Shown here: positions 56,302 through 64,000 of the stretch, piece by piece
Layout of the letters: every line of letters begins with the position of its first letter
Numbering within the stretch: position 1 is the stretch's first letter
NCBI GenBank assembly: GCA_965153455.1
Contig: OZ234498.1
Span: 18,848,001 to 18,912,000 of the forward strand
From: Sphagnum compactum
Taxonomy: Eukaryota > Bryophyta > Sphagnopsida > Sphagnales
DNA length: 64,000 nt
Direction of reading: 5' to 3'
Notes under the pieces: generated by a model
What the model was told of the DNA's origin: nothing
The model's database searches: none
What the model saw: only the letters and a program-made list of their open reading frames with translations
Position numbers and translations under genes: made by a program

Positions 56302-56970
56302 TAGTAAACCCCTTTTATAATAACACCCATTTTAATCACATTCTTGTTTGTGTCACACATTTTGTGATAAGCATATGCTTTAGTACAAAACACCATTTTT
56401 AAAAATCATTATCACATTTGTTAGTAGCACAAAATATTTGCAAATCTTTATTTGTAAATGTGACTATAATGGGGGAAATCTAGGGCAAATATTAAGGTTC
56501 CCTTTGACAATGTTAATGTTGTTTTGTGTTCGAGTTGTGCAAACTAACAACAACGAATCTAATTGAAGATAAAAGAACAAAACAACTTTCTAATGCAGAC
56601 AAGCAAAAGATATGTGAACTTGCCAAAAAAATAAATAAATCCTAATTTTAAAAATCTAGTTGACAAGATACACAAACTAATAGTTAAGGAGCTCAAATTC
56701 ATGTAGATCGTCATATTAAAATAGGTAGAAATCACGACCTTCTTCAAGTCTAATAATGCATAGTAGAGCTTAGAATAACTCATATGAAAAATTTAAACAA
56801 TTAACACCTCTATTCTAGCATTAAAAAGTTGTTTCGTAAGGCTTTTTTGACCGATAGTCACAATCTTGTAAGGGTTTATATGGAATGTGACTATACACAT
56901 TTAAACCACAATTCCTTAGTGTCATAAAAAAAGTGGTCACTAAGGGCGTGATTATAAAGGGGGTTTACTA
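56302..56970. mobile_element. Pogo/Tc1-mariner-like TIR element with TA target site
   Basis: 669-bp element. The left end is TAGTAAACCCCTTTTATAAT; the right end, read inward, is TAGTAAACCCCCTTTATAAT. The dinucleotide TA flanks both sides (56300-56301 and 56971-56972). The ends match at about 24 of 28 positions. Terminal AGTAAACCCC with TA duplication resembles pogo-type Tc1/mariner ends. There is no transposase inside, so it is non-autonomous; subterminal GTGACTATA-like words occur in both halves. Confidence 0.8.
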
Positions 56971-56972
56971 TA

Positions 56973-57536
56973 TCAATATCATGCACATTTTGTATGATTA
57001 TGATAACTTGATGGCCTAAAGGGTCAACAAACTGAAGAACTCAAAACAAAACTTTCGTGGTAACAACTTGGCCCTAAGATTTGCAAGAGATGTGAGTTTA
57101 CTTGCCCCCCGATGGCAATGTTCGCCACTTGGTGCATGTTGCTAATATCCTTGCAGCCTAGCAAACCAAGAAATCAATGACTGTTTGACAATGCCTACAT
57201 AGGCATGGCACATGCGTAACCCATTCATCCCTAAAATGCAGTTGAGTTCATTGGTGTGTTGACATACAAGCTTAGACCAGGGAATGCAAACCAGTAAATG
57301 AAAGTCCACTTCTTCAATTCAACATATGAGATCACAAGAAACCTGTTGAAGAGGTTTGTAGTATCTTTAGCTCTTCCTGAACATATTTCATGCCAAATCT
57401 GTAAAATAAACAACAAAAATGGAGTTATGTGAAACAACTAAAGTCCAGTTGATATAAAATGGCCATAGATGTGAGATTGCTAAGAAGTGTAGCTCCTTAA
57501 ACAAAAAGAATATAACAAGACACCCAAGAGAATAAA
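56973..57536. other. Intergenic, with a perfect 13-bp palindrome
   Basis: No supported gene. At 57523-57549 the sequence is a perfect 13+1+13 palindrome (CCCAAGAGAATAA around a central A), overlapping the end of the minus-strand frame listed next. Confidence 0.5.
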
Positions 57537-57749
57537 TTATTCTCTTGGGTTGCTTTTGACATCAATTGTTTGTCTGTCCATGGCTTGGAAGCTCTCAAGG
57601 GTGTTTGTGTTGTGAAAGATTGTTAGCACTGGAAGGTGGTCTTCATTACTGTGAACCTCAACAACAGTGTCCTTCATGTCAGCTGTGTCAGGAGGAAGTG
57701 ATTCCAACAAAGACTGCAAGTGAGATGGAACCCTAATTCCTAACACCAA
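57537..57749 (-). pseudogene. Possible terminal exon or gene fragment, unidentified
   Basis: Minus-strand frame of about 57 codons (SLLESLPPDTADMKDTVVEV... ending VKSNPRE, then a stop). It is preceded by CATCTCACTTGCAG, a good acceptor at about 57716. Composition is less AT-rich than the flanks. I do not recognise the protein and see no upstream exons on the minus strand within the next kilobase, which is occupied by the uL4 promoter and gene. It may be a captured exon or chance. Confidence 0.25.
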
Positions 57750-57797
57750 AACCCTACAGGCCGTAAACCTTGAATGACATAACCCCTAAATTTAACG

Positions 57798-57994
57798 CAT
57801 ATCCGGATCGTTAAAATGTGACCTCCAAGGATATCTATTCTCTCTGGATGCGCCAGTCTGAGTAAAGAGGTATGCATAATGAAACCACAGTTTCGGGTAT
57901 CCGGCGGTTGTGTATAGGTTCGGATATGAAACTGAACTGAAATCCGGATATGTATGCGTATATATCCGGAAACTGTGCGGATGTATATCCGGAT
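57798..57994 (+). promoter_or_regulatory. Cluster of TATCCGGAT-type motifs upstream of uL4c
   Basis: Variants of (TA)TATCCGGAT in either orientation occur near 57800, 57898, 57919 (reverse), 57942, 57961, 57977 (reverse, partial) and 57986: seven in under 200 bp, 140-330 bp before the uL4 ATG. CCGGAT words are otherwise rare in this window. This looks like a transcription-factor site cluster or a small palindromic repeat; the binding protein is unknown. Confidence 0.4.
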
Positions 57995-58133
57995 TTTTCT
58001 ATATAACCGGGAAACACTGGGTGGTTCACTCTGGCCTCGTTCACGAAGGTGGAGCCTTATCCAAGCTCGCGGGCTTTCGCGCTCTCTCTCCTTTGTGTGT
58101 GCGCGTGGTTGATAGTTTGAGAGCTTTGCAGCG

Positions 58134-59033
58134 ATGGCACCCACAAGCTCAATTCTGGCGCTGAAGCTGCCTGTGGCTTCTCCAAGCTTCACGCCTAAGC
58201 TCAGCTATAATGGTCTCAAGCTTATGCCTTCGTTTTCTGCAAGTAAGGTAGTTTGGTCCAGGAGAAAACAGCAGCCGCAGGGTGCCGTCGCTGCTTCTTC
58301 TTCCTCAGGAAGGTTTGTAGTGGCCATGTCTGCTGTCACACTCCCAGTTTTGGACTTCGAGGGCCAGAAAGCGGGAGAAGTGGAGTTGGACCTCAGGACT
58401 GCACGGCCGGAGACGGCCAAGTCGGTGGTACACAGGGGAGTTATTACGGAGATGCAGAATCGGAGGCGCGGAACCGCTTCCACGCTCACCAGGGCGGAGG
58501 TACGAGGTGGTGGAAGGAAGCCCTATAAGCAGAAAGGGTCCGGGAAAGCGCGGCAAGGTTCCATTAGAACGCCGTTACGTCCTGGGGGAGGGGTGATTTT
58601 CGGTCCTAAGCCTAAGGACTGGAGCATCAAGATCAACAAGAAGGAGAAACGGTTGGCTATCAGCACGGCATTACAATCTGCAGCCGTGAACACAATCGTG
58701 GTGGAGGATTTGGACGAGAAATTCACCACTCCCAAGACGAAGGAGTTCATTGCCACCCTTAAGAGATGGGGAATCCAACCCAACCAACACACCTTGCTCT
58801 TTGCCACCAATGTCTCGGAGCCTCTGCTCTTGTCAAGTAGGAATATCGGCACCTTCAAGCTGCTGACGCCCAGGAGCTTGAACCTGTATGACGTGCTGCG
58901 GGCAGACAAGATCATCCTCACCAAATCTGCTGTGGAGTACCTAGATGCAACATACGGTGCGTCCACTGAATTTGAGTTTGTAATAGGAGGAGACCCAGAG
59001 GAGACCGCCGAGCAAGAAGGTCAGATAGATTAG
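58134..59033 (+). CDS. RPL4: Plastid 50S ribosomal protein uL4 (L4), nucleus-encoded
   Basis: Single-exon ORF, 299 aa, from the ATG after TTTGCAGCG to TAG. Residues 1 to about 62 (MAPTSSILALKLPVASPSF...) are Ser/Ala/Lys-rich without acidic residues, a typical plastid transit peptide. The mature part begins near the AMSAVTLPV block. The uL4 signature is at about 115-160 (TRAEVRGGGRKPYKQKGSGK, then TPLRPGGGVIFGPKP). This is the loop that reaches into the ribosomal exit tunnel. NKKEKRLAIS at 168-177 and the C-terminal LNLYDVLRADKIILT are also conserved. Bacterial L4 is about 200 aa; the excess is transit peptide plus an acidic tail (DPEETAEQEGQID). It binds 23S rRNA early in 50S assembly. The lack of introns contrasts with its neighbours. 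Strong CpG content fits an expressed gene. Confidence 0.96.
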   Translation: MAPTSSILALKLPVASPSFTPKLSYNGLKLMPSFSASKVVWSRRKQQPQGAVAASSSSGRFVVAMSAVTLPVLDFEGQKAGEVELDLRTARPETAKSVVHRGVITEMQNRRRGTASTLTRAEVRGGGRKPYKQKGSGKARQGSIRTPLRPGGGVIFGPKPKDWSIKINKKEKRLAISTALQSAAVNTIVVEDLDEKFTTPKTKEFIATLKRWGIQPNQHTLLFATNVSEPLLLSSRNIGTFKLLTPRSLNLYDVLRADKIILTKSAVEYLDATYGASTEFEFVIGGDPEETAEQEGQID

Positions 59034-61664
59034 CCAGGAATCAAGGTGAGCCAGAGAAAATTGCACCTGGGATCAATTAGGGTTTCCTTTTTGCCGTGTC
59101 CAGGTTTAGAAGATCCATTGACATTCTTCTTTTTCTTTTTTCCTTGCTCACATCTTTCTCTCTTACAACAGATCATGGTGGCTGCCTAAAACCCCAAAAC
59201 CTAGTATGAACTTCTTTGTGTATTTTGTTGTTTCTCAGCAGCTGTTTGGCATCAATTTTTTGCTTTGTGAAAGTGGGGTCCATGCTTGTTCTTAGCATCC
59301 TGTTCTCTTTGTATGTGGCAAGCAACCAGCTACCTACATGCTTAATATACAGCCTCAAGTTAGGGTTAAGAGCTTTACCATTTTCTTTCATGAACTAGTG
59401 TGATTCTGAAAATGTGCAGAAGACTTTTTTAGGTTTTGTTAATTTACTCTGGCAATTGGGATCCAGATCCCTTTGCTTTGGTGATAACCAAAATCTGTTA
59501 CCAAGATTCATGGTCTACCTGTAAAACAACTACAGCAAGTGCTGTGATTCACTACAGGGTGCATTAGAATTGCATTGAGATTTTCATAGAAAATCGAGCT
59601 CTACTGATCCAAATTGTGGGGGACAAAAGATATACATGGCTTACGGCCTGGATCAGTTTAAAAAGAAATGAATACCTCTCCTGTCTGAATTGGGAATTTC
59701 TTTACTAAAGGACAAATGCATGTGGAAGTTGTTTGCTTTGGAGAGTTTCTGTTTGGAATTTATCATCAGCCTCACTACCGCTTGCTGCATGAGGAGGAGG
59801 TTGAAGATTCTTATGCTATGAAGATAGAGCACAGCCTTATTGCTCTGGAGCAACAAAGTGCATCCAGAGTAATTTCATTTACAGCAGATTGCCGGCATGA
59901 AACAATATAATTTCATTTGCAGCAGATTGCTGGCATGAAACAATATGAGGAGACGTGTTCGCATCCGTAAGGCAGTTAAAAGAGAAATGTGATGGTATTT
60001 GCTCTGGAGAATGGTGTGATTGGCCCAGTATGATGTCAATTTTTGGCTAGCCTTCAGATCCAATTGCATGGTCCTGTCTGGCTGCAGGATCCAACGGTAA
60101 AGTACAGCCCCAAAGTGAGAAGCACATGGGACACACATGAGATGTAAGTTATCCACTGCCATCCACCAGACACTTTTTACAGGAGGCTGTTGGACATAGT
60201 GGACTATCTATCTTGCATACATTCATATCTTTCATGTGCCTTGGAGGTCAGCAGAAGGAGCCACACTACCATTGTTACATTCTGCTGGTATAATCTTCCA
60301 CAGCAATTATCACCTTGATGATCATAGTGCAAAGAGGATGTCATGAACTAATTCCTCATAATATCTTAGTTATAGAGAGTAGTGGATGGTTTCACATGCA
60401 GGGATGAAACCTTTGGGCAGCCCAGAATTGGAGCCCAGAATTCCAGAATTGGAAATGCAGTCACTTGGTGCCATGCCTTATTCAGCATCTCACAATCTTC
60501 TCTGTCACAGTTGCAGCCTACAGGATTAAATCACACTTTTTGCACTTGTGCAAGGTAAGAATATCAATGCTACTATTGGCACTTTTAGGGCCTGAGGGTT
60601 CACAGTTTGAAATTGTCCCACTTTGGAACGCTACTAATGTTCCCGCTCAACCAGCTCCAGTGTGCCATCATCATTGGAATTTGATGTGCATCTAAATTAT
60701 ATGTAAAAGCAAGTTTTGTATTTTATGAAATTAATTGTATCTTTAGATCTATTATTATGGAATAAATTCATCAACCATTCATCTTACATGAATTTTATAC
60801 TAATTCCTAATAGAATAGAGAAATGTTTGTTCATTCTCAAATAACTCGAATGTCTAAGAACATTCATATTTGTCACAAAACAACTTTGTTGCTTTTCTAA
60901 AACTTGGATAAAGAAACAATTTACTAAATAACTATTATCTTATTAGTATACTCCCCTTGGATATGCTTCAAATGAAACATACATAAAAGCTTCAAACATT
61001 TTACGAGTTTCATATAATTTGTTCTTTTTTAAAAGTCTATCTAAGGGGAGTATTGCAATTGACATATCGCAAGCTTGTCTTGGTGTATTCAATATGATGG
61101 ATGGAAGAAACTAGAGTGCACTACTAGGTACATGACTCAAGAAAACGGGTGTAAATTGTTGGACCTCTTGGATCTTTTATCTAGGTGACTATAGATAATA
61201 TTTGTGTCCAATGTAATCCATTGTTGCTGCAGCTAATGAATCGGTACTCAAAAAGGAGAGAGAGAGAGAGAGAGAGAGAGAGCCAGAGATCTAATTTAAG
61301 AAAAATAGTCTATTGATGGTCTTGAAAGATTAAATTCTAATTGTGAAGTTTGATCAAATGGAGAGGAAGAAGGGATTAAGTAATAATCCCAGTAGTCTAG
61401 AGGTTTATAGATAGACCTTGCTTAGCTTCCTAATCAAGTCATTAAGGGGATGTACAAGGATGAACAAGCAAGGCCTTTTCATCCAACACCATGCTTCCTC
61501 AACCCTCAATGGATGAGGAGGGGATAAAATCTTACCTATTTCCTTTTTTAGGGCAAACAGTACAAAGTTGATTGTAAGGAGAAAAGTAAAGGTGAAGTTT
61601 AAAGTTAAAAGAGGACAAGAAGGAGTTTATTTGTGTTTATTGTCACTACAAGAAGAATTCGAAA
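59034..61664. other. uL4 3' flank and intergenic
   Basis: The 3' UTR of uL4 probably covers the first few hundred bases; a GTGAGCC at 59047 could be a 3'-UTR intron donor. A 37-38-bp tandem duplication (ATTTCATTTACAGCAGATTG type) lies at about 59873-59947. A (GA)n run is at 61257-61282. Frames at 59716-59910 and 60465-60695 have no recognisable product. Confidence 0.45.
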
Positions 61665-62120
61665 ATGCAGATCAATGAGCACCAAAAGAAGAGGTGTGAC
61701 AAAGCTATGGATTTTGAAGGGTATCTTCTCAAGTTGAAGTTGTCCCCACCATTAAGAAACGCAACAAAGGGTGTTTGTCTTGCAAAGGGTGGAAACAATT
61801 TTGAATATAAAGTGAAGGCAAATGCATTGTCAAAGCCAAGGAGTAGTCGCCCTTCAACTACATTGGCTTTACAGCTAGTACAGAAGTTTGAACATAAGCA
61901 CAAGAAGGGGACAACCTCGCCTTTGGAGATTTGTGACGAAGTTCAAAAGGATTTCATTCTTGTCCATAAGAAATGCCTCACAAAACAAGGAGGCCAAGTA
62001 ATCAAACAAGTTTCAAAGCCAAAGAGGATTTTCAAATGCACCGCTTTGCCAAAACCTATCACTCAAGAGACATCACAACATAATGGTATTGGTATTTGCA
62101 AAATTATAATGTTTCCTTAA
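61665..62120 (+). CDS. Unidentified lysine-rich ORF, 151 aa
   Basis: ATG to TAA without interruption, unusual length for this AT-rich region. The protein is rich in Lys and Gln and basic overall (QINEHQKKRCDKAMDFEGYL..., KCTALPKPITQETSQ). There are no membrane segments and no motif I recognise. Its surroundings (decayed coding-like text to the window end, dense CATGTTTC motifs) suggest it belongs to a transposon or to a lineage-specific gene with later exons. The start context is unremarkable. It could also be a chance frame. Confidence 0.35.
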   Translation: MQINEHQKKRCDKAMDFEGYLLKLKLSPPLRNATKGVCLAKGGNNFEYKVKANALSKPRSSRPSTTLALQLVQKFEHKHKKGTTSPLEICDEVQKDFILVHKKCLTKQGGQVIKQVSKPKRIFKCTALPKPITQETSQHNGIGICKIIMFP

Positions 62121-64000
62121 ATTTCGACAAGATTCAATTAACAATTGTAAAATGCTCACAAAGTATTAGTCTAATTTCTAGTGTTCAATTGAAAAGTAGC
62201 TCGTATTAGTTCATGTGGAACATGTTTCGATATATATATTTTTGTCCCCGAAATTCCAGAAATTTTAGACCTTTCCAACATAACATCATGTTTCAATCAT
62301 GTTTCAACATTATATCAATTTCATGTTTTAGTCATGCTTCAATATTATCATTCCATGTTTCAACAGTTTATTAGTTCCAAAGAAACATGTTACGATACCA
62401 GTAGGTAAATTTATGTTTCAGTGGCAAATTATAGAATTTTTCAATAACTACCATGTTTCAAAACATGTCTACAAAAATTTCATCCCTCGTTCATGGACAC
62501 GATCATGTTTCGATTTTCACAATTGGCATTGCTAGAGAAAAATCTAACGATTACTAATAGCTATGTTTTGGTAGGTTTTAATTGGCATGTTTATGCGGTA
62601 TAATATGTCTCATCTCTCAATGCATTTACCTTCCAAGGTATCTAAATGTAAATCACAATCTGAAAAGTGAGGAGTTGAAATCAATGGATGTTTTGGATAG
62701 AACCTCGCCATCAGGAAATCTGGGTACCAATCTAAAGGAGTTACATACCCCAAAATCAACTTCCAAAAGACCAGAAATAGATAATGGGGATAGGAAGAAA
62801 AAAATTTGAGCTTGATAGGGTGTTATGTGAGAACAAGGCCTGGTGAGAAGCTGATATAGTGTTTTAGGAACTCTTGAAACAAAAACTAATGTTTGTTGGG
62901 AAAATTGTAGAAACATCAGGCATTTGGCATCTACTACAGTGCAATCTTTTTAATTGGGACTAGAAAGCGCAAAATAAAGAAGAATTTGCAAAGAATTTGG
63001 GTACCTTTGTTTGGGATCCAAACTTCAACATTGTTTCCTATTGTGCATTGGGAAAGTTCATGCGAGGAAACAAAATGGTATTCAATTACTCTTACCATAT
63101 TGATCCATTGCAATACATTTGATTTTTAACATATGCATTTGTAGTCACATCAATCACTTACTTCAGCCTTCATTCCATATTTATGTTTTGGATACATATG
63201 TTTGTTTGAAATTTTCCATAATTGGTGTTTCAACATCACTTAAGGTTAAAGATTTGTGTCCAGTATATTCATTCAAGTTTTGTTTCACATTCACATTCTT
63301 CCTAATTTTTTTTATTCTTTTCCATTATTAAGTTTTCAGTAGGTGCCTATTCCCTCAAACATAACCACTCCATGTATTTAAAAACATGGCAGCAACATGT
63401 TTCTATCACCCCACAAATTTCATTACATGTTTCTATCACCCACCAATACCCCGAAACATGCCTATAGCATGTTTCAACGGAGTTGGTCAAATAACATAAA
63501 ATGTTGATTTAAGTAACATGTTAATCGCTATTTCTTATTCATTTTTCGTATGTTTTTTATGTAGGCTATGTGTATGTTAATACACTTTGCATTGTTGGGT
63601 CAAATGTAGGCTAAAACATGGAGATGAGGTTGCTGTTATAATCTCCCAACCACTGAACCTCCTGGAAGCTGCGACACCAATCATTGGTCAATTCCTTGCA
63701 TGAATTTTTAGAGTATCAAAAATGCCTACAACGGTTCAGTGAGGTGGAGAACAAATACAAGGATTTATTAAGACAACAAAGGCTTGGCTTTGTTGCTCAG
63801 TGCCTCAAAGAGTTTGATACGGCCTAATGCAAAAAAAATTAAGGCTATAAAGTGGGATTGGAATCCTTTATGGCATATTATCAATAATTACAAATGTTTA
63901 CCTATGATAGAGAGGCTTGAGCTCCCCTAATTGCATTTTTTCAAGGAGGCTGAAATAATTACAAGTAACATTTTGCAGAGGAAAACACTTTTCAGGAGTG
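62121..64000 (+). other. Decayed coding-like sequence with CATGTTTC motifs; runs off the window
   Basis: Fragments in changing frames read like protein. Examples are SEELKSMDVLDRTSPSGNLG (62.66-62.72 kb), ELLKQKLMFVGKIVETSGIW (about 62.87-62.93 kb), KNLGTFVWDPNFNIVSYCAL (62.99-63.05 kb) and NSLHEFLEYQKCLQRFSEVE (about 63.68-63.75 kb). Stops separate them. I cannot name the family. It is probably the body of an old transposable element that extends beyond 64000. Confidence 0.35.

Noticed and set aside
57740-58192. 150-codon minus-strand ORF over the uL4 promoter
   Set aside because: Composed mostly of translated TATCCGGAT-type motifs and antisense uL4 start; not protein-like.
58523-58966. 147-codon minus-strand ORF in uL4
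   Set aside because: Pure antisense shadow of the conserved uL4 frame.

Overview
This is a nuclear fragment of a land-plant genome, probably from a seed-free plant of bryophyte or fern grade. The plant assignment is firm. Four nucleus-encoded genes are recognisable: two have GT-AG introns and plastid-transit-like N-termini, one is a CCR4-NOT subunit with plant-type sequence, and one is an intronless plastid ribosomal protein gene. The narrower placement rests only on the look of the transposon families and is weak. There is no operon logic; the genes are islands 8-25 kb apart in AT-rich, heavily decayed transposon DNA.

Layout: 0-5.4 kb holds a dead MULE-type transposase remnant followed by the integrase end of a dead Ty3/gypsy element with a PHD-like finger after the integrase. 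A degenerate CTAGGTAG array lies at 6.2 kb. A complete 11-exon gene for a plastid RlmN-type radical-SAM RNA methyltransferase occupies 7.15-13.0 kb (471 aa). A small acidic plant protein lies convergently at 14.2-14.6 kb. From 17.9 to about 23.5 kb, on the minus strand, is a ruined Helitron whose order of remnants is Cys-rich N-terminus, Rep, PIF1 helicase, EEP endonuclease. The stretch 23.5-29.9 kb is AT-rich with no recognisable gene. An 81-bp minisatellite and a Harbinger-like MITE sit directly upstream of a complete 8-exon plastid BASS transporter gene (30.9-34.2 kb, 478 aa).

A gag-protease-RT gypsy remnant lies at 37.5-40.8 kb. A complete 16-exon NOT3 gene (CCR4-NOT complex) spans 43.0-50.3 kb (973 aa). 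A second fragment of the same Helitron family follows at 52.1-53.5 kb, then minisatellites and a pogo/Tc1-like TIR element (56.3-57.0 kb). The intronless plastid ribosomal protein uL4 gene is at 58.1-59.0 kb. The right end (61.6-64 kb) holds an unidentified lysine-rich ORF and decayed coding-like sequence studded with CATGTTTC motifs.

Three of the four main genes serve the plastid: RlmN-like modification of rRNA/tRNA, uL4 of the 50S subunit, and BASS envelope transport. NOT3 acts in cytoplasmic/nuclear mRNA turnover. I infer no functional linkage from their proximity. All exon coordinates were read by hand from splice sites and conserved protein blocks. The three multi-exon models each stay in frame from ATG to stop with matching intron phases. 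I found no convincing novel gene system; the most interesting items are the EEP-bearing Helitron pair, the PHD-tailed gypsy integrase, and a dispersed repeat shared by introns of two genes.
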